NCBI GenBank assembly: GCA_030998225.1
Contig: JAPYXD010000727.1
Coordinates: 6,634,001-6,698,000, forward strand
Direction: 5' to 3'
DNA length: 64,000 bases
Source: Diplolepis rosae
Taxonomy: Eukaryota; Arthropoda; Insecta; Hymenoptera; Diplolepididae
The position numbers were made by a program, and so were the translations under genes. Positions 48,744-60,186 of this stretch are shown one piece after another. Each line of letters starts with the position of its first letter. The first letter of the stretch is position 1. The notes under the pieces are model-generated. The model ran no database searches and was not told where the DNA came from. It saw only the letters and a list, made by a program, of their open reading frames with translations.

Positions 48744-50825
48744 TTAATCCTCTCCTTCGTGAGCGAAGAGCGACAAACCACTTTCCCTATCACTTTCTGC
48801 CATCTCATATAGATTTTCGGTCATTAATTGCAAATGCTTCGAAGTGATGCTCGTTGTTCTGGCTGTTTCAGCTCTCGCCTTTAGGGCTGATCGAGTAACA
48901 CAAATTGAGTTGACTGTCCTGTTTCCTAAGCGATTTCTTTTGGGAGTTTTCGCGTCCGTGAGCATGGAGAAGCCTCGCTCCGCCTCAGCATTTGAATGAG
49001 GAAGACTCCGAACATGATTCAATACTGAGGTCAAATTTGGAAAAAGTTTTTCTCCTGTACTCGTCGAAGATACACCGATACTAGACCACATTTCGTCAAA
49101 AGATAAATTCGACCACTTTTCTTTGAGTTCCTGTCTGATTTTGAGTAAAGAATCCCACTCTTTTTGTACACCTATTCTATCAAACGACCCTAAATCTTGA
49201 CAAACTTTCCAGATCCTAGGAAAAGTTTCGCTTCGATCAGCATAGAAAGCTACTTGAGGCCGGAAAACAACAACGCAAGACAAAAAGATGTCATCAAAAG
49301 GAAGTCGATTGCGAATTTCTTCGCTTGCTGTGACATAAAATTTCAAGCAATTACGAAAAAATAGATCAACTTCTACTATTTGCAATTTCTTGTTTGTAAG
49401 TTGCTGCTGGAAATATTCTCGCGTTTCCTTACCAACGTCAATGTCTTGAAGCGGCTTTTGATTACTAGGATCTGCAAAGTTAACATTTCTAATGATTTGA
49501 AAGAATAAATTCGGTTGAAGAAGACCCTCTTTCAAATAACTGCTAAGAATCCATACGAAGAATTTAGCCGAGTTTGGCTGGGGTTCCTGAACCATTGTGT
49601 CGCGACTTTGAAATTTTGCATTGTATACGTTGAACCTATTCAAAGTAAAATTCAAGAATAGGAAATATGCGAGTGTCAAAGGATTCTGCATTTTTCCTTA
49701 CAAGTCTTTGGCCTTCTCTACCTTCTCAGATACGAGGACCATAAGATACTGAAGAATAACTTCCCAATTCTTTATTATAATATCTATGCATCGATAGCGG
49801 ACAAGCCAGCGAGTTTCAGAATGACTAGGAATTTTTTGATAGTCATTTCCTAATTCCAAAACAATCGATCGAAAAATAGCCGTTCGCTTGGAGCTAGCAT
49901 TAAGAAAAGCTGGCAAATCTTTGATTAAATCCTCTACATCTGGGATTGTGGCACAAGCATATTTTGCTACAATTGCTGACGAATGCGAGACACACGGGAG
50001 AACAATTAAACGGGGACTTTTTTCCTTTAATTTTGTTTTAAATGAGGACCTATTGCCGACCATCACCTGTGCATTATCACAAGCTAAAGCACAGATATTA
50101 GATAAAGGGATTTTCTGCCCGGACAATGCTTTTTCGAACGCATCAAAAATTTTAGAGGCAGAACAATCCGAAGCATTTACATTAATAAGCTGGAGCAATT
50201 CCACCCTGACAGAAAATGTCGTTGGCTCCACATATCGAACCATTAATGACAGCCACTTTTCTAGAGTCCTGTCGGTCGTTTCGTCTTCGTACACTGAAAA
50301 TGATTGCTTACGCAAAATATTTGCCATGCGATCAGTTTCAGCAGCACATACGACGTTATTTACAACTAGGACCATTTTAGTGTGGCTCAATCTAACGTCT
50401 TTTAAAACCGAAGGTTCCATATCTTGGAAAAGTCCTATCAATTCTGATGAAATCGCGAATGGTAAATTATGCTCTACGAAAAATGTACTAATCCTAATCT
50501 CTGCTTCTTGTACTTTCTGTTTGAAAGTAACACTTTCCGGAATCGTGGAATTTGTGAATTCTGAAGCAGAAGAACTTGCTACACAAGGTTCAACACTGTA
50601 AGAATTGGCAGTTACATTAGAAGAATTTTCACTTACTACTCCATAACATTCTAATTTATTTGAAAACTCTTGCTTCTTTCTGTGTGATAAAGATGCTTCA
50701 TGCTTTTCAATTTCCGATTTGCCACATAGCAACGTTTTATTGCAAATTTTGCAATGAAATCTTGTTTCATCTGCTAATGTAACCACCCACTCTCTCCACG
50801 ACGGAAATTCCTCAAACCATCCCAA
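48744..50825 (-). pseudogene. hAT transposase with one in-frame stop
   Basis: One reading frame of about 693 codons, interrupted by a single TAA at 49698-49700; the pieces are 375 and 315 codons. Near residues 25-52 is a BED-like zinc finger (CKICNK...H...SH). The middle carries the RNase H-like catalytic domain (YEDETTD, LACDNAQVM, LPCVSHS), resembling the ZBED/SCAN-type transposases of animals. The end has SNAEAERGFSML and NRLGNRTVNS, the hAT dimerisation region. The stop would remove the C-terminal part and make the copy inactive unless it is read through. Confidence 0.9.
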
Positions 50826-51732
50826 CTGAAAATTTTTGCATTTTTCATGACTTTTCTAGTGGGTTAACATTCGTTTGAACCAGAGTTCAAACGGTGGTCA
50901 ACCTTCGTTTGAACCTGGCTGTCCTTCAAAACACTCGAATTTGGGTCAACCGGATTACTCATTGTGAACAATAAATTATACGACGAAGGAAAACAGAATT
51001 ATTTGAAAAGAATTAATAAGATGAAAAGTCGATAAAATTGAGCGAATGTGAATAATTTGTAATCTGCACACAAATTAAGTTTCACAAAATAAACTTACCC
51101 ACAAGCATCAAACAATAACGTACGTAAGAGCACTCACGTATCACCAAATAATAATATAATATTCTTACTTTTGCCGTTTTCAATAAGGAATTACGATAAA
51201 AATATGAAGAATCCACACTCTTGCCTTCTCAAATAACGCATAAAGCGAGAATCAAGTATATCTTAGAAGAAAAAAAAAGAAGGTTGCTATTATTATTTGT
51301 TTTCGTCTCCAATTTGATTTCTATACAGTTCGTTTGCGATTTAAAACATTGGTAACTTTTTGGCTATTAATCTGATTGAGCTACAACTTTTCAGAAAACT
51401 TTCTTTACTAAAGTATTAAAATTTTTCTCCTGTAGATAGTTTCAGAAAATGTAGACACTTAATACAATATTAATAAAATCGTAAAATTCTGAAAATTTGT
51501 TAAGCTAGGGCGAGTGGAAGTAGAGAAAACAATTTTTTTTTTAAATGTACTTCTCCCAATTACTTGAAAAATTAGAAGTTTTAAAAATTTTTGCAAAAAG
51601 GAAAAACGATGTGCCTTGAAAGTGTGTACAAGTCCTTGAAATTCAAATTCGAACGATTTTTATAATTAATTATCCTGTACATTTAAAGATACAATTTTTG
51701 TATTTGGAAATTTATATACACTCTAAATCTGA

Positions 51733-51935
51733 ATCAGTCAAATTTTCACTGATTGAATCAGTGATTTGCCTTTTCACTGAATCATCAGTGGAAACAATAT
51801 TTTTCACTGTTAAATCAGTTACTTTTCACTGAAGTAATCAGTGAAATTTGACTGATTCACAGTAACCTGTTTTTAGTTATTTAAATCAGTCAAATTTCAC
51901 TGATAATCAGTAGATTTTGACTGATTCATATTTGA
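51733..51935. repeat. cluster of ATCAGT(G/C)AAA repeats inside the hAT element
   Basis: Around a dozen copies, in both orientations, of AATCAGTGAAA / TTTCACTGATT and AATCAGTCAAA lie in about 200 bp, just inside the right long TIR. The copies form many overlapping palindromes (TTTTCACTGA/TCAGTGAAAA). Confidence 0.75.
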
Positions 51936-51978
51936 AATTTGTACAGTTTTTAAAAAAATCCGAAACTTTTTGAATTTA

Positions 51979-54184
51979 GTAGTTTATTTATAAAATTTGA
52001 GAATGTTGTAGTTGATATTTCTATATAGAACTTTAAGCATTTATGGACATAAAATTTCATTTAAAGTTTCTTCTATCGGTATTCAAAACTTTCAACAATT
52101 TTGCAAGATCAGTCAAATGCAAAATTTGACAGAGTATTTAATCAAAATGTTTACATTTATTTTTTAAATATTTTGAAAATAATTCGACTAAAATAATGAT
52201 TAATATGATTTTGTAACATTGTGGGAATATTGGAACGCTGAAAGATTAAATTTTGAGTACAATTTTCAATTACTGGATGTCTAAAGAATTGAGTGAAAGC
52301 ATCAATTAAAAAATATTTTTACTTTATAAATTTGATTAAGTGCAGTAATAAGAAAATTTTGACTTTCTATAAACCATTTCATTTATCTGATTAAAAGTCT
52401 GTGCATACGTCACTAAAACGTAAGATTAAAAAACTTTAAACTACTCTTACCATCAATCTATGAATGTGGATTTTAAACCGTAATTTAATGTGTCTTATTT
52501 TTTTTGATAAAATATTTTTAACATAATTTTTTGCTTAAAGTAGCCGATTTACTCGATTAAAAATTGGACAACTTGTATATTTCAAAATTCTGTAATAAAA
52601 GTATTTTCATATTATGTTTTTGTATCCTATGCGTAGAATTTTAATTTTAAAATTGAGATTTCTCACAAAGAAGAAAGATTGTCTTATTAAAGCAGTTTAT
52701 TCCCAGAAATTAAAAATCATTTACTTAATATTTCGATTCCAAAAATTGAATATTTATTGACTTTGAATAAAACAGAAAAAAAATTTTTATGAAGTTTTAA
52801 AATCTTTTTACAATGTTACGAATTGGGCCGAATTTAGAATTACGAAATCTTTCATTAGAAAAAGAAAAAGTCACTGACATGAAATAAACTTCTGTAAGAA
52901 TTATCAAGATTGAAGAGATGTTAAAATATTTGAAAAATAATACAATTGTAAAATTGCAATTTATATCAATATTTGACAAATTTTTAGCTTTCTCAATCAA
53001 AGCATTATCCGGAAATTTTTAGTTCCTATAAAAAGATGGAATATTTATCAATTTCTTGAATGTTCATACATTAAAAAAATATCGAATTAGAGAATTATAT
53101 GCAAAGTATTTTCCATTAAGAAGACATAAACATGACATAATTAGTTTTATATCTACATTTTTCAGCTTACTTTTTTGTGGCTTAAGCACACATTTTGAAT
53201 TCGAAATACAAAAATGCTCTACAGAGTTGAAGTATTTCCTGAATCAATTATTATTGATCCTGAATTCTATTGGAAAATTTGTTGTTTACTGTTCAAATCT
53301 TACTACGATTTCAGACGGACAGACAAATTAAGAACTACAAAATATTTCATCCAAAAGATTGCACTCCTCCATAAAATCTTGTCAAATTGTAACAAGATTT
53401 GAACACTTCGAACGAACATTTTTATGTAAAATTTAAAGTTGATTGATATTTATATGTTAATATGGAAATACCAATAAACACATATTTTAGCTTTTTAATT
53501 TATCTACTGCTATTAGACAATTTTCCATTTCCGTAGAGATTTTAAGTTTTGGAATGAAAAGTTTGTGCTTAGGCTACAAAAATGTGAGATGAAAATATTT
53601 CTAACATATAACTGAAAATATAAATTATGAACTTGAATTTTATATTCATTTTATCTTGATAGAAAATATTGTTCTAATTGAAAAATTGTTAAATGTACAA
53701 AATTAGTAAGAAGTATATAAATTTGAATGGAAAATTATATATTGATTCAAATTTTATACATTTATTGTCACTAAATTTCACTGAAAGCTTATTTTTGAAG
53801 TGTTGAAATCCTCATGAAATTTTCCAAGATCATACTGATGTTTATTTCATGCAGACTTTCTTCTAGAAATTGAAGAAGAGTGTTATTTCTTGAACTATAT
53901 ACTTCGTAAATTCAAATTCGTCGTCTGCTTCGCGCCTCTTTTGCACGTACTCGAGAAAAATACAATTCTTAATTTCGACTCGATAAACGTAAGCGTGAAA
54001 TCTAAAAATAACTTGAAAACTCAAGCATTGTAACGAAGTCCGCCTTCGTGCACCTTCGGCTTTACACGAAGCTGGTGACCGCAGCGTGTAGCAGAGCCGA
54101 CACACTGACACGCCACGTTTGCATGTGTTTCTCCCAGATGGGAACGTGGTGGGGGCCGAAAAATCCCACGTTCTGGAGACACTG
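51979..54184. repeat. right long TIR of the hAT element
   Basis: 2206 bp, inverted copy of 45675-47879. Ends GGAGACACTG at 54184. Confidence 0.93.
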
Positions 54185-54192
54185 CTGTTAAC

Positions 54193-54287
54193 TGGCGGGC
54201 AAGTATGGCCGCCTTACAAGCATAGAATAGCTATTCGCAAGATGCGAATGACGCGACATAAAAATCGACCAATAGTCGTTCCCTACA
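54193..54287 (-). repeat. 5' LTR of the gypsy element, part 2 (after the hAT insertion)
   Basis: Resumes with TGGCGGGCAAGTATGG exactly where part 1 stopped, ends CCTACA at 54287, and is followed by the CACC duplication. Confidence 0.92.
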
Positions 54288-54667
54288 CACCATATCGAAG
54301 TGCTGCCCTCATCGTACTACCAAGCCAAATCAAACCCAGCAAAGAAATGTCGATAACGTTTGGATAAAGCAGAGCCAAAAATTCTTTTCAAAGACTTTTA
54401 AGGTTAGGAATGTCAAATTTGACAGCTTGACAACATAATGTAAACAAAAGTTATGGCATGATGATTAATTAAGAATTACAATTACGAATAAAAAATAATT
54501 TCTAAATAAGTGTCGAACTTGTAAATTATATTAAATTAATAATTAAGATCCAAAATATTTTAATAGTGAATTTTTAAAAGTATTTTAATTGAAGATATGT
54601 GTTGTTGATACTTGACTCTAGGTTCCAAAGTAAATAAAAACTTAGATTTACGCAGTTATAGAAGTTT
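54288..54667. other. host flank of the gypsy insertion
   Basis: Nothing recognisable; AT-rich after the first 90 bp. Together with 39100-39188 it is the original target sequence. Confidence 0.4.
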
Positions 54668-55195
54668 TTGTTCTGATCGAAACCCTCATCAGAGATTTAT
54701 TTTTAAAATAAAAAATGCATAATAAAAAGTTATTAACTTAAGATTTCTTTGATGGAAATTTTTGAAAATCAACATTTGAGAAAGAAAACTTGTAAAAAGC
54801 TGCCTAAAATTATCATTAAGTCCTTTCATCGATATGAAACCAAGTAATTATATCCCACAACATTATTTTCAATTTGAAGAATTTGAATTCTTTGTGTGGA
54901 AAAAAGACGCTTTCGACTACGCTGGGATTTGAGTGGAAAAGTCTCAGTGGAAAAATTTCGAACTCAACCTATTAATTTAAAATTATTTACAATTATTTTA
55001 TACCAAAGCAATATTTTAAAAATTGTTGAATTCTTTCAACCTCTTGTTTCGAAACAATGTCAAGTTTCTTATTGTCTCGCATGTAAAACTATGTTGATTT
55101 TTAAAAATTTCCAACAAAGAAATCCTAAGTTAAGAACTTTTTATTATGCATTTTTTATTTGAAAAATAAATCTCTGATGAGGGCTCCGATTAGAA
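54668..55195. mobile_element. hairpin element, family H-CAT (copy 1)
   Basis: Left arm TTCTGATCGAAACCCTCATC AGAGATTTATTTTT through AATGCATAATAAAAAGTT and AAATCAACAT; the right arm is the complement, ending GATGAGGGCTCCGATTAGAA. Arms about 110 bp, loop about 300 bp. Non-coding; the plus frame at 54896-55162 is AT-rich and covers the loop and right arm. Confidence 0.7.
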
Positions 55196-55556
55196 CCGAA
55201 ACACATTTTGAAAAACTAAATAATATTTTTCAATTTCATACATATTCAAATATATGAATAGGTAATTTACAGATTCGAGATCTTGTACTTCGTTAAAGCA
55301 TGATTTTTAGGACTTTCTTAGGTGTGGAAACTTCATAATTTTTATCCACTTTATAATATTTTAGGATGCCTATCTAAATAAATCCTCAGGCTGATCGAGC
55401 TCATTCATTGCCCCAAATTTTATTCATGTTCCAAGTTAAGGGGGATTTCTACCTTGTTGAGTCAAAAAGCTATACCATTTTCTCGAATTTTTCGGGAGAA
55501 AAGTTAAAAAGATAAACACTTGAAATTTTGTCTAGGTATTAAAGTAATTGTATTAA

Positions 55557-55755
55557 GGTAGTTCATTCACGAAAATTAGACCTCAGGCAAAAATAGATTA
55601 TTTTGCTTTCAGGAATGGCAATATTATTATTGAAGGGCTAATTTGAAAGAGAAAAGATTATTTTTCATGAAAAAAATTTGAAATACAAAAAAATAATTTT
55701 ATTAATAAATTTTATTTTTGCCCAAACTTATTTTTTTATCGCTTCGAGCCAAAGG
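55557..55755. mobile_element. truncated TTAA-type hairpin, family TT-A (copy 2)
   Basis: After TTAA (55553-55556) the end GGTAGTTCATTCACGAAAAT and the following AGACCTCAGGCAAAAATAGA match the 13029-13376 element, up to ATCGCTTCGAG at about 55749. The other half is missing; a different sequence (GGGCATAATCGGGTTTC) begins there. Confidence 0.7.
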
Positions 55756-57904
55756 GCATAATCGGGTTTCTATGTGAAATCGGCCTTGAAACCAAATCAA
55801 ATTTCGCATCGACTATATTTTACCATTTTCGTTTTTTGCGTTTTTTAGCTAAACTAATAATAGGAAAATTTTGAAAAAAATCAGGATTGTTTTTTCCAAT
55901 AAACGATACAGATTTTGTTATGCATAATTCGTGATGCAAGAAATTGCGAAAATTTTTGCACACAATTTTATTCATGTTTGATTTGCGCGACCACTCTTTT
56001 GAATTATGCTATTCATTAGTTACCTATCGATAAATAAAACAGAATTTTTGCAGATTTTTGCAAGGTGTGGATGGGGGTAAAAAAATAAAAACCGTCAAAA
56101 TACACATTCTTCCAACATCTTATTATTAAAACACTTTTTATAATAATAGTAGACTAATGAAAAAAAATTGTTATTTGCTAATAAACCTCTAACACGGTTT
56201 ACTGCTAACATTTCTGCAAAATATTTTGCGAATTTTGGTTGTTACGAAAAATCGAAATTCATATTTTGTACAATTTTTAAGTGCGCACCTTAATTATATA
56301 CCTAAAATTTGCGTAATACTTGCAGCTATCACTATGAATTTTTTCAGATTTTTCAAAGATGGCTTTTTTTCAAAAAATCAATTTGTTTCAAAAAAATATT
56401 TTTTTTTATCATTAAATTTGGAGTAAAAATTTTCCCAAAGAATACTGCTACATCGGCCATATAATGATACGTTTGTGTAATTTCTTTCAGAATTTTTCCC
56501 AGTTTCAGTTTTAAAATAATTTAAAAAGAACAAAAACACTTTTTTGTTTTGTTTATCCCATAACTTTTTAAATAATGCATGAAATAATCTCAAATTTTGG
56601 GTTTCTTCATTATTTATGTTAGTCTATCAATCCTTGAAATTTCAAGTAAATCGGAAACATAGAGTCCTGAACCCGTCCGATTTGCCATGAAACCCACCAT
56701 ATATTCTTGCAATTCATGTATATTTAATAAATTATTTTAAAATAATTATAATTATAATCCAAACTACTTCTATACCCTCTTTATTTTATTTTGCAAATTC
56801 TTTTCCTCAACTATAAATTTAATAAAGTTTGGTAAAAATTTAAAAATCAAAGTAAGCAAATAAATTCTTTTGACAATAATTTTAATCAACTTGGAGTGTC
56901 GGGGAAATTAAATTAAAAAATCAAAAAAATTGAGTAAAAAATAGAAGTATTAAATTTCATACGATATTACTGCATTTTTGTATTTGAAAGTATAAATATG
57001 GTTTATAAATAACAATGCTTATATTTATTCCATCGTAACTCAAAATATTTTCATTATTCAATAAAACAACTCGCAATATCTTCCAATATCAAAATATCAG
57101 AACTTCCAATTTCGAGAACATATTTTCTATGGTCTGAATAATTTTCTTTTTGGTTAGAGTCTTTCTTTGCGAATACATAATATATATTTCTTTCTTTCCA
57201 TTAAAATAATGAAAAAAATTCATAAAAATATTGCTGGTTTATTATTCAGTACATTAATAGTCTTAAATATAAATTTAACTTAATTTATTCCTATTGTTTT
57301 AATTTTACTCAAGTAATGTTAAGTGTAGAATATTTAGAGAGAGATATTTTGACGAACTTTTTTCATTGATTATTTCATCGAGAATTTCTGTATAATGAAA
57401 TTTGTCACATAGATGCTATTTGTTTCATTTTTGAGCGGGATATGGTTGCTAATAATTTTAAGTTCTGTTCTATACTCTATATATAATTTTGTTGTAAAAA
57501 AGGAAGTCTAAGAGCTATAAAGAGGAGCTATAAAGTCATAAACTTTCCAACTTCGGAAAATAAAATTGATATGCCTCGACTTCTTTGCTTAAATAATTTT
57601 ATTTGAAGTTCAACAATTTTTAAATTTAAATAAAAAAATAAGACATTTTATGCGAAAATTTTAAGTTGAAAGTATATCTGAATCTTGTTTTTTACAAAGG
57701 TAAAAAAAGTCTATAATTTCTAAGATTATCATCTTATTTCAATATTTTGATATCTCTTCTTAAATGCTGTTTTGAAATTTTCTGTAAAAGGGTTTAAAAA
57801 ATATTTTTCTATTATTGTATTTTTTTTATAATTAATCGATTAATTTGAATACCATATTGAGATATAAATAGAAATTAATAGTAGTATATTTTTGGAAAAG
57901 ATTT
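55756..57904. other. AT-rich stretch without recognised gene
   Basis: No protein-like frame. Only short AT-rich frames (56226-56426, 56378-56593). AATCGG and GAAACC words near 55760 and 56680 are weakly mirrored, but too little to call an element. Confidence 0.4.
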
Positions 57905-58445
57905 GCTTTGAGGTCCATAAATGATAAAATTAATATCAATCTGACATTTCAGCTTAGATCGGAACCCTCATCAGGGTTTTTTTATTAAATTATGAAAATA
58001 TACAGAAAAAGTCGGTTGTTAAATTGACGTAACTTTTTTATATGACAATTGTAATAGTTTGTTTTTGGGGTTTACTAAGTATACTTATTCCAAGAAATAT
58101 AAATCATGTATTTTACACCCATACAATACATACTCAATTTGCCGTGCAAAAAATGTCACGTAAAGAATTTCTTTGAAATATTTTTCTTGAAAAAAATGTT
58201 TTTAGGATTGTTTTATATTCAAGCCTTTCGTTTTCAAATATATAATATATTTACCATGTAAAAAAGCTACGTCTTTTCAAATCTAAAATATTTCATTCCA
58301 AGAAAATCTCAATTCAGCTTCCCACTTTTTCTGTGTATTTTTAGGATTTAACAGGTTTTAATAAAAATCACTAATAAAGGCTCCGATCTGAGCCAAAATG
58401 TCAGATTCATATTAACTTCATCATTTTCGACCAGAAAGTCAATCT
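57905..58445. mobile_element. hairpin element, family H-CAT (copy 2)
   Basis: Left arm TGACATTTCAGCTTAGATCG GAACCCTCATCAG, the right arm the complement of TGACATTTTGGCTCAGATCG GAGCCTTTATTAG; ATACAGAAAAAGT is also mirrored. Shares the GATCGGAACCCTCATCAG-type word with copy 1, but the arms otherwise differ, so it is a distant relative. Confidence 0.65.
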
Positions 58446-58511
58446 TTTCCAACAATAAACCAGTATTTAAGACCAAAGGTCAATACAACTAGCACTTTCA
58501 ATTAATAGCAT

Positions 58512-58800
58512 AGTACACAAAAAAACTTTTTATATCAATTATTACTAAAGTATTTTTCAATTTAGTGAAAAACGTATCACTCTAAGACTTTTTGTCAAAA
58601 AAAAATACTAAACTTTAGAAGAATGATATGAAACTTTAGTCTGAATTATATTAAAATTTGTTATGAACTATGCTATAGTTTCATATCATTCTCCTAAAGT
58701 TTAGTATTTTTTTTGACAAAAGGTCTTAGAGTGATACGTTTTTCCCTAAATTGAAAAATACTACGGTAGAAGTTGATATAAAGAGTTTCTCCATGTACCT
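58512..58800. mobile_element. hairpin MITE
   Basis: Arms of about 135 bp share ATTTTTCAATTTAG, AAAAACGTATCACTCTAAGA and ACTAAACTTTAG...GAATGATATGAAACT, and are separated by about 35 bp. Imperfect. Non-coding. Confidence 0.75.
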
Positions 58801-59394
58801 AAAGAAAATAGTATGTATAATGATAAAAATTGAATTAAAATATTATGAATTTTAAATAAAATTGTAATTATATTTTAAAATGTTATACTTAATTTTGTTC
58901 TGAATATTTTTAATTTACAAAAAATTTAAAAAGTTTAATTAGGAATTTCAAAGTGACATGTTTGATAACATTTCTACTATTATATTGACCCAAATTCATT
59001 TAAACTTATAGGTATGAATCACTATTATTTCAGTACAGGATTTTTTTCACGTTCTCCTGTATTCTGTTCCGGATATATTTCTATGTACATAATACGAAAA
59101 AATGTAAATAATGAACAATAAATTCAATTCAATTTGAAGAAACATTATTACAAGTACTTATTTGCTGAGGAAATTGATTCTGATTGTAAATTAGAGTCAA
59201 CATACAAACTAGACAATCCTTGTTATTTTTATTTTTTATAATTCCGAAATTCAGCTTTGTAAAAAGGGAGTCTAATGTGGATATGTGTTTAAATATTATT
59301 TATATTAATTTATTAAAATGATTGATAAAAATTAAAATTTAATACTTGATTTTTAAATTTATTCATTTATTAATTAAAATGTAATAATTTATTA

Positions 59395-59505
59395 TTAAAT
59401 TATATTTAATTATAATATAATTATAATATAATATTTAATAATTAATTATAATATAATATTTAATAATTAATTATAATTTAATATTATAATAAATTAATTA
59501 ATGTT
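59395..59505. repeat. AT-only tandem repeat
   Basis: Units of TATAATATAATATTTAATAA recur about three times with shorter variants. Low complexity. Confidence 0.7.
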
Positions 59506-59639
59506 AAGTGACTACCAATAAGATTCTGATATTAAAATCAATAAAAAATTCAAAATCAAACTCATCATATTATACGCCCAAATGTTCAACATCATATCTT
59601 GCGTTTTATCCCTGGACTTGAATATTTTCAATTTATACA

Positions 59640-59878
59640 GCTTAAGCAAATGTAAGCTTGTCGGTATTCGTGAGGATTGAGGGGTACGGGGAGAGTTGTG
59701 GACAGCGCTCCTAAGGTTTAGTTGGTGAACTACTTCGATTGGCCAAATCGGCGGGCAGAGGTGTACGGGGGGACCTGAACATTTTCGCCGGACGCGCCGT
59801 CTACAATCTTCGCGGGGAACTAGGCCTGCACCGCATCTAGGCTTATAATATCTTTGACTGTGCATTTTAGTAGGCAGT
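59640..59878. other. GC-richer stretch sharing a segment with 39100-39135
   Basis: About 240 bp of higher GC upstream of LSM8. On the minus strand it contains AAAGATATTATAAGCC followed by TAGATGCGGTGCAGG, repeated with one difference at 39109-39140 on the plus strand. In both places this piece could be read as QRYYKPRCGAG, but neither context looks like a gene. Probably the edge of an unclassified repeat. Confidence 0.4.
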
Positions 59879-59886
59879 GGTAGTGG

Positions 59887-60186
59887 CATGGAGACTAGAT
59901 CAGACTAGATATAAAGAGACCAATCTCCATATATCCATTCCTGAAATGAAGTTCTGCTAAGTACATAGTTACAAAACTTCTCGATGAGGGCATATGTGTT
60001 CCCTGGGTGCAAAATGGCGACGTCTAATACACGATGCTTATAAACCGTGGATGCCGCCATTTTGCACTCAGGGAACACACGTGCCCTCGTCGGGAAGTTT
60101 CCTAACTAAGTACTTGGCAGAACTTCATTTCGTGTTTTGTGAAGTACGGCCATAAGAGATTGGTCTCCTTATATCTAGTCTCCATG
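59887..60186. mobile_element. hAT-type hairpin MITE, family H8 (copy 3)
   Basis: Ends CATGGAGACTAGAT and complement, with the 8-bp duplication GGTAGTGG at 59879-59886 and 60187-60194. The left end has a small internal duplication (GACTAGATCAGACTAGAT). Inside as copies 1 and 2, with GCAAAATGGCG mirrored. It lies about 100 bp upstream of the LSM8 start codon, so it may sit in or next to the promoter. Confidence 0.9.

Larger units (their letters stand above)
45675..54184 (-). mobile_element. hAT transposon with about 2.2-kb terminal inverted repeats
   Basis: Ends CAGTGTCTCCAGAACGTGGG and the exact complement, with the 8-bp duplication CTGTTAAC at 45667-45674 and 54185-54192, both diagnostic of hAT. 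Total 8510 bp. The arms 45675-47879 and 51979-54184 are inverted copies with very few differences. Between them lie a transposase frame (minus strand) and a block of short repeats. Confidence 0.95.
39189..54287 (-). mobile_element. Ty3/gypsy LTR retrotransposon, minus strand, split by a hAT element
   Basis: Two LTRs (39189-39448, and 45510-45674 joined to 54193-54287) appear identical by eye, start TGTAGG and end CCTACA, and are flanked by the 4-bp duplication CACC. The gag-pol region lies at 40052-43985. No envelope gene was seen. The retroelement itself is about 6.6 kb; the rest is the inserted hAT transposon. Coding frames are broken, so it is not autonomous now. Confidence 0.92.

Noticed and set aside
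49888..50601. 237-codon plus-strand frame opposite the hAT transposase
   Set aside because: Shadow of the transposase gene on the other strand.
55753..56700. Possible element with mirrored AATCGG/GAAACC words
   Set aside because: Similarity between the two ends is too short and imperfect.
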